Positions 1 to 8,454 of a stretch of DNA of 64,000 bases are shown here, piece by piece. The stretch is from Ruegeria atlantica (GTDB taxonomy: Bacteria > Pseudomonadota > Alphaproteobacteria > Rhodobacterales > Rhodobacteraceae). The stretch covers positions 1-64,000 of the forward strand of contig WQBJ01000001.1 of the NCBI GenBank assembly GCA_013032095.1. The letters are read 5' to 3'. The notes under the pieces were generated by a model, which made no database searches, was not told the origin of the DNA, and worked only from the letters and a program-made list of their open reading frames with translations. A program made the position numbers and the translations under genes. Position 1 is the stretch's first letter, and every line of letters starts with the position of its first letter.

Positions 1-2
1 CG

Positions 3-164
3 ATGCAACGTTTCAGGCGCATGCGACGTTTACAGAAATTCGCCTCCGTCCATTCTTCCGTCTACAACCACTTCAACCAGGAAAGATCGCTGGCCAGCAG
101 AGATACCTTCAAGCTGACACGCACCGCCGCTCTCGCCGAGTGGCGCGAACTTGGCGGGGCATAA
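3..164 (+). pseudogene. IS6-family transposase, C-terminal fragment
   Basis: An open frame of about 53 codons, cut by the window start, ends in a TAA. It matches the C-terminal tail of IS6/IS26-type DDE transposases, with an LQKFASVHSSVYNHF segment and an ALAEWREL end. The same tail recurs at about 50650-50800, where the rest of the transposase is present, and in weaker form at 37920-38085 and 43872-44005. The catalytic D-D-E residues lie upstream of the window, so whether the full copy is intact cannot be judged. Confidence 0.75.
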
Positions 165-360
165 AGGACAGCTCTACTGGCCTAACTGAGACTGGTTCGA
201 ATTTGTCTGACAGCACCGTCATCGCCCTGTTTTTCCACACGCCCTCGATCACGTAATCAGACGGGAAGGCCTGCGCGGTGAACAGTTCGCGCGGTGTCAG
301 CATTGCATGCCGATATCCACCACAACGAAGGTTTGACCGTCGATTTTGTCTGACAACTCC
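165..360. repeat. Two IS6-type right ends flanking a DNA-methylase scrap
   Basis: An IS right end ends at about 214 with the core ATTTGTCTGACAGCACC. A second, diverged copy (TTTTGTCTGACAACTCC) ends at about 360. Between them, on the minus strand at about 217-325, is a short coding scrap containing MLTPRELFTAQAFPSDY. This resembles the C-terminal motif of C5-cytosine DNA methyltransferases. It has no start and is far too short to function. It looks like debris left by successive insertions. Confidence 0.5.
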
Positions 361-385
361 GCCAATATGCACTTGGCTGCCAGGT

Positions 386-1027
386 TCACTCTAGTGACAA
401 TGCCCCATCAAGGTCGAAGTGTGCGGGAAACATTGAGCTCAAAAAGCGAAAGACAATTCTCGTCGCCTCGTTACGATCAAATGAATCGGGGTGGAGTAGG
501 TAATCGGTCCACATACCTTCCAGCATGGCTAGTGTGCCGTGCGTAGCGTCACGTGCGACCTGATTGGGGTCGTCGACTTTAGCTTCCTTCGCAATGCGAG
601 CAAACGCGTTGAAAACCAGGTTTCGGAGCTTTGCGTCGCGGGTATCTGAAAAGGCAGCGATAGCCGCTCTGTTTCTTGCCTCTCCTCGAAACGCGTACCA
701 AATGGAGACGTTCTTCTTGTTAAGAATGGCTTCGCTCAAGTCACCCCGAACAATCATCTCAATATGTTCCTGACCAGTTTGTCCGGTTGTCTCCAGCAAG
801 GCATAGATGCCATTGTAGTATTGCTCGGACGAGTAGCGGGCGGCTTCGTCAACCAAGTTATCCTTGCCGCCAAAATGAAGGTGAATCATGCCACGGGAAA
901 GCTCGGCGCGGTGAATGATTTCGCTGACTGAGGTCTCGGAAATCCCTTTCTCTGCGACCGAGTCTAGTACTGCCTCGATCAGAGATAGGCGGTTTCGTTC
1001 GCGTATTTCTTGTCGTCTTCCAGTCAT
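386..1027 (-). CDS. TetR family regulator, BetI-like
   Basis: A 213-residue TetR regulator. The helix-turn-helix lies in roughly residues 10-55 (SVSEIIHRAELSRGMIHLHF) and the C-terminal ligand domain carries an LEGMWTDY motif, as in BetI-type proteins. It is divergent from the transporter genes starting at 1218, and a perfect 8-bp inverted repeat (1150-1169) lies between them, so it probably represses that operon in response to an onium compound or its breakdown product. It resembles the second TetR at 11562 throughout its length (shared IW-F, LEG-WTDY and SMFP-HF signatures), so the two are paralogues bounding one island. The ligand is unknown. Confidence 0.85.
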   Translation of the reverse strand: MTGRRQEIRERNRLSLIEAVLDSVAEKGISETSVSEIIHRAELSRGMIHLHFGGKDNLVDEAARYSSEQYYNGIYALLETTGQTGQEHIEMIVRGDLSEAILNKKNVSIWYAFRGEARNRAAIAAFSDTRDAKLRNLVFNAFARIAKEAKVDDPNQVARDATHGTLAMLEGMWTDYLLHPDSFDRNEATRIVFRFLSSMFPAHFDLDGALSLE

Positions 1028-1118
1028 TTTATCAGGCGGTTCTGTTTGTTTTCAGTCTCTTGCGGTGCTTTCTAGCGGCCCTCGTCAAATTGGCCAGCCT
1101 CGGCTGTGAAAATAACAG

Positions 1119-1169
1119 TTGACACACCTAGTTCGAAAACTCCAGATTTAAATGGACGATTGTCCATTT
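1119..1169 (+). promoter_or_regulatory. Divergent promoter region with TetR-type operator
   Basis: AAATGGAC-GATT-GTCCATTT at 1150-1169 is a perfect 8-bp inverted repeat with a 4-nt spacer. It lies between the divergent TetR and permease genes. A good -35 match, TTGACA, sits at 1119-1124; a -10 is not clear but would overlap the repeat. An ATG at 1152 lies inside the operator, which argues that the permease starts at 1218. Confidence 0.6.
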
Positions 1170-1217
1170 TGCAATGAAAGTCGTCACGCCACCGAAAACG
1201 AAGTTCAGCAGGGAAGC

Positions 1218-2081
1218 ATGGCCGGAGTAATACGAAGTGAAACGGGCAAGGGCCTGGCACTGAGCGCGCCCGCGACGCTCTATGTTGGCCTGCTTGTTGC
1301 CGTGCCACTATGCATTCTCGTCGCCTACAGCTTTTGGACACAGACATACGTCGAAATTGACCGGACACTGACCTGGGCGAATTACCAAGAGGCGTTCACC
1401 GACCCCCTTGTACGGCATCTGATGATCCGGTCGGTTGCAATAGCGGGAGCGGTTACACTGGCAACGGTCTGTCTAGCTTATCCGATCGCCTATTTTATCG
1501 CATTTCGGACACAGAAGAAGACTCTCTGGCTATTGCTGATCACCATTCCCTTTTGGAGCAGTTACTTGCTGCGGGTGTTCAGTTGGAAGCTGATCCTTGG
1601 TTTTAATGGGGTGATGAATTCGGCTTTGATTTCGCTGGGGCTAATTCAGGAGCCGCTGACATTCCTGCTCTACAACGAATTCGCCGTTGTTCTTACGCTT
1701 GCACATGCCTGGGCACCGTTTGCGATCTTGCCGATTTATGTGTCGCTGCAAAAGATCGACCGTAGCCTATTGGAGGCCGCAACCGACCTTGGGTGCAGCA
1801 AACTTGAAAGGTTTGTCCGCGTGACATTGCCCCTGACGGTGCCGGGGATTATCGCGGCCTGTCTGATCATTTTCATTCCCACGGTCGGCGATTACGTCAC
1901 ACCGGCCTTGGTTGGAGGATCGCAGGGTAAGATGGTGGCCAACCTGATCCAGGTACAGTTTGGTGCCGCAAATAACTGGCCGTTGGGTGCTACCTTGTCT
2001 CTGCTTGCCATGCTTTCGGTCGGCTGCGTCGCAATTCTGTTTGTAGTGGTTGTTAACGCACTGGGGCGGAGGATCAGATGA
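1218..2081 (+). CDS. ABC transporter permease, PotB-like
   Basis: An inner-membrane permease of the spermidine/putrescine (PotB) family, 287 residues from the ATG at 1218. About six hydrophobic helices are visible. The cytoplasmic EAA-type loop reads LLEAATDLGCSKLERFVRVTLP, split here as EAATDLG then RVTLP. The start at 1218 has an AGGGA just upstream; the earlier in-frame ATG at 1152 is inside the operator repeat. The gene overlaps the next permease by ATGA, so the four transporter genes form one operon. The downstream amine-degrading enzymes suggest a quaternary amine or similar cation as substrate rather than a true polyamine. Confidence 0.85.
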   Translation: MAGVIRSETGKGLALSAPATLYVGLLVAVPLCILVAYSFWTQTYVEIDRTLTWANYQEAFTDPLVRHLMIRSVAIAGAVTLATVCLAYPIAYFIAFRTQKKTLWLLLITIPFWSSYLLRVFSWKLILGFNGVMNSALISLGLIQEPLTFLLYNEFAVVLTLAHAWAPFAILPIYVSLQKIDRSLLEAATDLGCSKLERFVRVTLPLTVPGIIAACLIIFIPTVGDYVTPALVGGSQGKMVANLIQVQFGAANNWPLGATLSLLAMLSVGCVAILFVVVVNALGRRIR

Positions 2082-2872
2082 CCCGGGCGTTTCGTATTCC
2101 ATGGTTGCTTGTTTATGCGGTCGCCTACCTGGTGTTTCTGTACCTGCCCGTTCTGCTTTTGCCGCTGTTTTCGTTCAATGACGGAACCATCGTGGCCTTC
2201 CCGCTCAAGGGGTTCACGCTGAAGTGGTACGCGCAGTTGGGTCAGCAGGACACGCTGCTACAGGCTATGGTGAATTCGCTGATCGTCGGCAGTGTAACGG
2301 CTCTGATGGCAACGTCTTTGGGTCTGTTCGCAGCTCGCGCTTATGTTCGGTTCCGCTTTACGGGGCGGGAACTATCCGAGGGGCTGGTTATGCTCCCGCT
2401 GGTCATCCCCGGCATCATCGTTGCCAGTTCGATGCTCGTACTGTTCATCAGCATCGGGCTGAAACCATCACTGACAACCGTGATCCTAGGCCATGTTTTC
2501 GTGGCTTTACCCTTTGCGGTCTCGATTATGAAATCTGCCTTTGACGATTTTGACCAGTCGTTGGAGGAGGCCGCCTTTGATCTGGGTGAAAGCGTTGTAG
2601 GGACGTTTCGGCGCGTCACTCTGCCAATTGTTGCGCCGGGGATCATAGCCAGCGTTCTGGTCACATTCACCGTGTCATTTGACGAGTTCGTGCTGGCCTT
2701 CTTCCTGTCCGGCAACAGCCCGACGCTGCCGGTCTATATCTGGAGCCAGATCCGCTTCCCGGCAAAACTACCCAACACGCTGGCACTGGGGTCGCTGCTT
2801 TTGATGTCCTCGGTTTTGCTGCTGTTGATTGCCGAATACTTCCGCCGCCGTTCCACCCAATCCTCGGATTGA
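2078..2872 (+). CDS. ABC transporter permease, PotC-like
   Basis: The second inner-membrane permease of the importer, 264 residues, PotC family. It has six predicted helices and the EAA loop EEAAFDLGESVVGTFRRVTL. Its ATG overlaps the stop of the preceding permease by four bases, which implies translational coupling and a PotB/PotC heterodimer. The ATPase gene follows 20 bp downstream. Confidence 0.86.
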   Translation: MTRAFRIPWLLVYAVAYLVFLYLPVLLLPLFSFNDGTIVAFPLKGFTLKWYAQLGQQDTLLQAMVNSLIVGSVTALMATSLGLFAARAYVRFRFTGRELSEGLVMLPLVIPGIIVASSMLVLFISIGLKPSLTTVILGHVFVALPFAVSIMKSAFDDFDQSLEEAAFDLGESVVGTFRRVTLPIVAPGIIASVLVTFTVSFDEFVLAFFLSGNSPTLPVYIWSQIRFPAKLPNTLALGSLLLMSSVLLLLIAEYFRRRSTQSSD

Positions 2873-2892
2873 AACCAAAGGAAACGAACAAG

Positions 2893-4008
2893 ATGAGCGA
2901 ACAGAACATCATCGAAATACAGGGCGTCGAAAAACGCTTTGGTTCCTTTGTGGCTGTGTCCGATCTGAACCTGACCTTGAAAGAGGGTGAGTTCTTTTCA
3001 TTGCTTGGCCCTTCGGGCTGCGGAAAGACAACAGCTTTGCGCATCATTGCGGGATTCCAGGATCACGAAGAGGGCGAAATCCGGATTGATGGTCGGACGA
3101 TGGGCGAGGTGCCCGCAAACAAGCGGCCCACCAATATGGTGTTCCAAAGTTACGCGATCTTTCCGCACCTCAATGTAGGTGACAATGTAGGGTTCGGTTT
3201 GCGCAAGACAAAACTCTCGCGGAAGGAAATCAAGGAACGCGTTGCCGAAGCCCTCGAGATGGTTGAACTCGGTGGTTTACAGGACCGCAAAGCCAACGAG
3301 TTGTCCGGCGGACAGCGGCAACGCGTGGCGCTCGCTCGTGCGCTGGTCATGCGGCCGAAAGTGCTGCTGTTGGATGAGCCTCTTTCCGCGCTGGACAAGA
3401 ACCTACGCGAAGCGATGCAATTGGAGATGCGCCGCCTTCAGCAGAAGCTTGGGATTACCTTCGTGATGGTCACGCATGACCAATACGAGGCCATGACTAT
3501 GTCTGACCGCATCGGTGTAATGTTCGCCGGCCAACTCAAGCAGGTCGACAAGCCTGAGGTCTTGTATTCCCAACCGTGCAATCGGGAAGTGGCGTCTTTC
3601 ATTGGCGGAATGAATTTCCTGGATGCCGAGGTAACGGCAGAAAACTCTGAATCGCTGGAAGTAAATGTTCAGGGGTTTGGGCAGATGACGATTGGGGTGA
3701 ACCCCAACGTTCAGATGCATGACAAGGAGCTTCTGGTCGGCGTTCGGCCTGAGCAGTTGGAGATCAGCGCAGAACAACCGGATGGCTACGACGCTCTTGT
3801 TCGGGGCGAGGTGTCGGACGTCGCCTTCTATGGTGAGAGCGTCCACTATTATGTGCGCATCGACGGAGTGCCCGAGAGCATCGCCGTCGCGGTGCCAAAC
3901 TACTTTCACACAGTCGATCACAGCCGCGGGGATACTGTCTGGCTTGGCGTTCAAAGCGCCTCGGTGATCGACTTGGGCAAACGTGAGTCTTTGGGAGGAG
4001 AAAAATGA
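2893..4008 (+). CDS. ABC transporter ATP-binding protein, PotA-like
   Basis: The ATPase of the importer, 371 residues from the ATG at 2893. AAAGGAA lies about nine bases upstream; an earlier TTG at 2869 is less likely. Walker A GPSGCGKT is at residues 39-46, the signature LSGGQ at 137-141, and Walker B LLLDEP has D161 and E162. The last 100 residues form a TOBE-type domain typical of PotA/PotG and FbpC ATPases. All nucleotide-binding motifs are intact. Its stop overlaps the start of the binding-protein gene by ATGA. Confidence 0.9.
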   Translation: MSEQNIIEIQGVEKRFGSFVAVSDLNLTLKEGEFFSLLGPSGCGKTTALRIIAGFQDHEEGEIRIDGRTMGEVPANKRPTNMVFQSYAIFPHLNVGDNVGFGLRKTKLSRKEIKERVAEALEMVELGGLQDRKANELSGGQRQRVALARALVMRPKVLLLDEPLSALDKNLREAMQLEMRRLQQKLGITFVMVTHDQYEAMTMSDRIGVMFAGQLKQVDKPEVLYSQPCNREVASFIGGMNFLDAEVTAENSESLEVNVQGFGQMTIGVNPNVQMHDKELLVGVRPEQLEISAEQPDGYDALVRGEVSDVAFYGESVHYYVRIDGVPESIAVAVPNYFHTVDHSRGDTVWLGVQSASVIDLGKRESLGGEK

Positions 4009-5060
4009 ATAAAGCAGTATCACTTACGGCAGCAGTTGTTGCCACCTTCACTGCCAGCCAAGCTCTGGCAAATGCGGCTGATCTGACCGTTTTTGACTGG
4101 TCCGGATATGAGGATCAGGGCTTTTACGGCGACTATGTCGAAAAGTACGGCGGCGCGCCCAGCTATACCTATTTTGGCAGCGTGGAAGAGGCATTTACCA
4201 AGCTTCAATCCGGGTTTGAGGCCGATCTGGCTCATCCCTGTACCGACGCTCTGAGAAAATGGGTCGCGGCGGATATGATCAAGCCGATCGACACCAGCAA
4301 GCTGGAGAATTGGGACAAATTGATGCCCAAGATCAAAGAGGTCGATGGCATCACTATCGACGGGCAAACCTACATGGTGCCATTCGAATGGGGTAATACC
4401 GGCCTAATCTATCGCACCGATATGATTTCGGCAGACGATGTTTCGCTACAACTGCTGGCCGATCCTGCTTATCAGGGCAAGGTCGCCGTTCCAGACGCCG
4501 CGTCCAGCGCGTTCGCTATGGCCGCATTGGCCACTGGTGCCTCCAGCTATACCGATATGAGCGACGAGGAATTCCAGAAAGCGGCGGATTACCTGCGCGC
4601 GATTCATCCGAATGTGCGCTTTTACTGGTCTGACGCTGGCCAACTGGATCAGGCAATTGCCAGTGGAGAAGTGACACTGGGTTGGGGCTGGAACCAATCA
4701 GAACTGAACTTGATCTGGAACGAAACCCCGGCCGTTATGATGCGTGATGTGGACAAGGGAATTGCCACCTGGGTCTGCGGTTATGTGCATCTGAAATCTG
4801 CCAAGCAGTCGGATGAACAGGTCTATGACATGCTCAACGCGCTTAGCTCTGCCGCCAGCGGCAAATACATCATCGAAAGCTGGGGCTACGCCCACGCCAA
4901 CGCGGACGCGTTTGCGCAAGCCGATCCGGCACTGGTGGAAACTTATGGCTTCTCGGACGTGGACAGCTTCTTTGAGGGCAGCCTGTTTTTTGACGCGGTC
5001 AATCCCGAGCTGGAAGCCAAGATGTTGAAGGAGTTCGAGCGCATCAAAGCGGGCTTCTAA
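4005..5060 (+). CDS. Extracellular solute-binding protein, PotD-like
   Basis: The periplasmic binding protein of the importer, 351 residues, family 1 (PotD/PotF). The first 23 or so residues form a Sec signal peptide ending near ALANA. The mature start, LTVFDWSGYED, is typical of PotD-type proteins. A strong GGGAGGAG site precedes the ATG, which overlaps the ATPase stop. Given the enzymes encoded immediately downstream, the ligand is probably a methylated amine or betaine, but this is inference from context. Confidence 0.86.
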   Translation: MNKAVSLTAAVVATFTASQALANAADLTVFDWSGYEDQGFYGDYVEKYGGAPSYTYFGSVEEAFTKLQSGFEADLAHPCTDALRKWVAADMIKPIDTSKLENWDKLMPKIKEVDGITIDGQTYMVPFEWGNTGLIYRTDMISADDVSLQLLADPAYQGKVAVPDAASSAFAMAALATGASSYTDMSDEEFQKAADYLRAIHPNVRFYWSDAGQLDQAIASGEVTLGWGWNQSELNLIWNETPAVMMRDVDKGIATWVCGYVHLKSAKQSDEQVYDMLNALSSAASGKYIIESWGYAHANADAFAQADPALVETYGFSDVDSFFEGSLFFDAVNPELEAKMLKEFERIKAGF

Positions 5061-5154
5061 CAGCACCTTAACGACACAACCGGGAATGGTGGGACGTTAG
5101 AAATCCTTCCATCCCCACGAAACGATTTCCGATTTTTCTGGAGGATGCGCGGCA

Positions 5155-7221
5155 ATGTCAGGCGCTGACGGATACTCTGTTCTCTTCGAGCCGGTTCAGA
5201 TCGGGCCAGTGACGGCACGAAACCGGTTCTACCAGGTGCCCCACTGCAACGGCCTGGGGCATTTAAGACCGCAGGCAGAAGCCGCCATGCGGGCGATGAA
5301 GGCCGAGGGTGGTTGGGCCGTTGTGTCCAATCAAGAGACAGAGATTCACCCTACGTCTGACCTGTCCCCTTATGCTGAAAACCGGATTTGGGATGAGCGG
5401 GATATTCCGGCACTGCGCCTGATGACCGAAGCGGTGCACGAGAAGGGCTCACTGGCGGCGATTGAACTGGCGCATAACGGCCACCATGCGCAAAACCACC
5501 TGAGCCGAGCGCCTTTGCTGGCCCCGTCAGAACTCGCCTTGCAAACCGCGTATCCCAAGCAGGCTCGGGCGATGGACAAGTCAGACATTCGCGAGTTCCG
5601 CAAGTGGCACCGCGCTGCGGCACGGCGCTCGCGCGAGGCCGGCTTCGATATCGTTTATGTCTATGCTGGACATCACATGACCCTGCCGCACCACTTTCTG
5701 CTGCCGCAGTTCAATGACCGGACCGATGAATACGGCGGCTCGTTAGGGAACCGAGTGCGGCTAACACGAGAACTTCTGGAAGAGACCCAGGAAGAAGTCG
5801 GCGATGATTGTGCCATCGCCCTCCGTTTCGCAGTCGATGAAATGCTCGGGTCCGACGGGATGCAGGCGCAGGAAGAAGGCCGAGCCGTTGTCGAATTGCT
5901 GGCCGACCTACCAGACCTTTGGGATGTAAACGTGGCGGATTGGAGCAATGACTCTGCGACGACCCGCTTTGAACCCCGTGACGGTTTTCAAACCTCGTAT
6001 ATCGAGTTCGTGAAACAGGTGACTTCCAAGCCTGTTGTGGGCGTTGGTCGCCTGACGTCTCCGGATTTGATGGTGTCATTGGTCAGGAAAGGCATCGTTG
6101 ATTTCATCGGCGCCGCACGACCTTCCATTGCCGACCCGTTTCTTCCGAACAAAATCAAGGAAGGCCGCATCGAAGAAATCCGCGAATGCATCGGCTGTAA
6201 CATCTGTGTTTCATCCGATGCGCTGGGCGTACCTATCCGGTGTACGCAAAATCCGACGATGGGCGAAGAGTGGCGTCGGAAATGGCATCCTGAAATCATA
6301 GAGAGCCGGGGAAAAGAAGAGGCGGCGCTTGTTGTAGGCAGCGGACCCGCCGGGCTTGAATGCGCCATGCAACTGGCGCGACGGGGCTATGAGGTAACGT
6401 TGGCCGAAGCGAAACAAGAGCTAGGCGGCCGTGTGCTGAAGGAATCCAGTCTCGCTGGACTGTCGGCCTGGAAACGCGTAACAGATCACAGGATCTATGA
6501 CCTGCAACAACGTGGGAATGTTCAACTGTTCACCAACAGCCGCTTGTCAGCAAGCGAAGTTGTCGAACTGGGCATTCCGAACGTCTTTCTGGCCACCGGC
6601 GCAACTTGGCGGCGAGATGGGCGCGGGAAATCTGCATTTCACGGCGTCTCAATAGGCCTAGGTTCTCAGGTTTTCACTCCGGACGACATCATGTCTGGGG
6701 CAATGCCCGGGGGCGGACCGATCATGGTCTACGATGATGATCAGGCCTATCTTGGCGGGGTGCTGGCGGATCATTTGGCTCAGGCCGGGCGTGAGGTCGT
6801 CTTTGTAACTCCGGCTTCGGTGGTTTCGCCATTTACTGAACTAACGTTGGAACAAACCAAAGTGCAACGCAGCCTGCTGGAAAAAGGCGTTCGACTGGTT
6901 CTGTCCAATACTATGGCTAGCGTCGCACCCGGGCTGGTGAAGTTGCATTGCGCTTATACTGGACGCGAACAAACCATTGAGTGCAGCTCTGTCGTGTTGG
7001 TGACGCAGCGAACGCGCGAAACCAGCCTTTATGATGAGCTTCGTGGCTTGGCCGACAGTCCGCTGACTAGTCTGGAACTGATCGGAGATGCCGTAAACCC
7101 GGGCCTGATAGCGGACGCCGTGTACTCTGGTCATATGGCGGCCCAAAACTTCGAACGCAACGCGGGCGATATCGACCGCGAGTTTTTCCGCCGGGAAATT
7201 GTTTCCCTTGAATCTGTATGA
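5155..7221 (+). CDS. TMADH-family FMN/4Fe-4S amine dehydrogenase (demethylase)
   Basis: A 688-residue member of the trimethylamine/dimethylamine dehydrogenase family, which oxidatively demethylates tertiary or secondary amines and releases formaldehyde. It has an Old-Yellow-Enzyme barrel followed by an ADP/NAD-binding half (GSGPAG near 395-400). Diagnostic residues are present: Cys31 in FYQVPHC, the position of the 6-S-cysteinyl-FMN cysteine of TMADH; Tyr170 and His173 in YVYAGH, matching the catalytic Tyr/His pair; and a 4Fe-4S set Cys345, Cys348, Cys351 and Cys363. StcD, the N-methylproline demethylase of proline-betaine catabolism, is a plausible relative. An electron-accepting ETF is not encoded nearby. 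It follows the importer by 94 bp and overlaps the Rieske gene region, so it is probably co-transcribed. Confidence 0.85.
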   Translation: MSGADGYSVLFEPVQIGPVTARNRFYQVPHCNGLGHLRPQAEAAMRAMKAEGGWAVVSNQETEIHPTSDLSPYAENRIWDERDIPALRLMTEAVHEKGSLAAIELAHNGHHAQNHLSRAPLLAPSELALQTAYPKQARAMDKSDIREFRKWHRAAARRSREAGFDIVYVYAGHHMTLPHHFLLPQFNDRTDEYGGSLGNRVRLTRELLEETQEEVGDDCAIALRFAVDEMLGSDGMQAQEEGRAVVELLADLPDLWDVNVADWSNDSATTRFEPRDGFQTSYIEFVKQVTSKPVVGVGRLTSPDLMVSLVRKGIVDFIGAARPSIADPFLPNKIKEGRIEEIRECIGCNICVSSDALGVPIRCTQNPTMGEEWRRKWHPEIIESRGKEEAALVVGSGPAGLECAMQLARRGYEVTLAEAKQELGGRVLKESSLAGLSAWKRVTDHRIYDLQQRGNVQLFTNSRLSASEVVELGIPNVFLATGATWRRDGRGKSAFHGVSIGLGSQVFTPDDIMSGAMPGGGPIMVYDDDQAYLGGVLADHLAQAGREVVFVTPASVVSPFTELTLEQTKVQRSLLEKGVRLVLSNTMASVAPGLVKLHCAYTGREQTIECSSVVLVTQRTRETSLYDELRGLADSPLTSLELIGDAVNPGLIADAVYSGHMAAQNFERNAGDIDREFFRREIVSLESV

Positions 7222-7229
7222 GGTGCGCC

Positions 7230-8429
7230 ATGCCAAAAGATGACTTGCAAGTAATGCGCGACTTGATGGAAACGCAGCGGGAAGGGTTCGCCTTGCCGCG
7301 TCATTTCTATACGTCTCAGGCGGTATACGAAAATGATATCAATACGTTCTGGAACCATAACTGGATCTGGGTCGGTCATATCAGTCAGGTCGCAGAACCG
7401 GGGGATTATTTCCTGTTCGATTATGGGCCCGAGTCCGTCATCATCGTTCGGGATCGCGAGGGCGAAATACGCGCGCATCTGAACGTTTGCCGCCACCGGG
7501 GATCGCGCGTTTGCATTGAACAGAAAGGCAAGGCGCGCAATTTCATCTGTCCATATCACGCGTGGACCTTTGATCTGAACGGTAAGCTACGAAACGGACG
7601 GTCAATGGGACCGGATTTTGATCCGGGCCAGTACGGGTTGTTCGCGGTTCAGGTGAAGATCTTTCAGGGACTGATTTTTGTTTGTGCAGCTGAAAACGCT
7701 CCGCCGCTGCACGCTGCATTGGAGAGGTTGGCTCCACTTTCAATGCCGTTCGAATTTGAAAACCTGAAGGTCGCGCATGAGGCGTCATATCCGGTTCCTG
7801 CAAATTGGAAACTGGCCCTGGAGAATTACTTGGAATGCTATCACTGTGCGCCATCTCACCTAGACTATTCACGTAGTCACTCGCTGAAAGACCCTGCTCA
7901 GGTTCTGGAATTCAGTGGGGCACTTCGTGAGCGGATGAAAGAAGCCGGAGTTCCAACTGATGAGCTGGACCTGACCGGAGAAAATGCGGTCGCGCCGGGA
8001 GCTGATGTTTATTGGCGGCGCTACCCGCTGTTCCCCGGCTATTCGACAGGCAGCAAGGATGGCGCACCCTTGGCACCGCCATTGGGTGAACTGAAAGGTC
8101 ACGATGGCGGCGCCACCGATTTGGGGATCGGGACGCTCAACTATTTCCTCGTCTACGCAGATCACGTGGTTGGGTATCGGTTCATCCCGCGCGACCTGCA
8201 AGAAACGGATATTCAGATCGTCTGGTACGTGCGCGGCGACGCTGAAGAGGGGCGCGACTATGACAAGGACGCCCTGACATGGTTGTGGCATGTCACGTCG
8301 CTCGATGACGAGCGAATCATCCGTCACAATCAGGAAGGCGTGAATTCGTACAATTTTGTCCCGGGGCCGTTGTCCGAGATGGAATGGAGCATTCCCGGCT
8401 TCTATCGCAATTACTTTAGCATGATCTGA
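7230..8429 (+). CDS. Rieske-type oxygenase alpha subunit, GbcA-like onium demethylase
   Basis: A 399-residue Rieske non-haem iron oxygenase. The 2Fe-2S centre is Cys87-x-His89 with Cys107-x2-His110 (CPYH). The mononuclear iron site lies in ENYLECYHCAPSH with His205 and His210. The family includes glycine-betaine (GbcA) and stachydrine (Stc2) demethylases, which remove one N-methyl group as formaldehyde. It would then feed the tertiary amine to the TMADH-like enzyme upstream. No reductase subunit (GbcB-like) is encoded in the cluster, so one must come from elsewhere. The ATG at 7230 is preferred over 7218 because AGGTG sits just upstream. Confidence 0.85.
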   Translation: MPKDDLQVMRDLMETQREGFALPRHFYTSQAVYENDINTFWNHNWIWVGHISQVAEPGDYFLFDYGPESVIIVRDREGEIRAHLNVCRHRGSRVCIEQKGKARNFICPYHAWTFDLNGKLRNGRSMGPDFDPGQYGLFAVQVKIFQGLIFVCAAENAPPLHAALERLAPLSMPFEFENLKVAHEASYPVPANWKLALENYLECYHCAPSHLDYSRSHSLKDPAQVLEFSGALRERMKEAGVPTDELDLTGENAVAPGADVYWRRYPLFPGYSTGSKDGAPLAPPLGELKGHDGGATDLGIGTLNYFLVYADHVVGYRFIPRDLQETDIQIVWYVRGDAEEGRDYDKDALTWLWHVTSLDDERIIRHNQEGVNSYNFVPGPLSEMEWSIPGFYRNYFSMI

Positions 8430-8454
8430 CACGCTCAGAATTCGGAGAAGAAAC

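Noticed and set aside
1152..1217. Extended N-terminus of the PotB-like permease from the ATG at 1152
   Set aside because: The codons cross the operator repeat and encode a non-membrane, unconserved segment; the ATG at 1218 is better placed.
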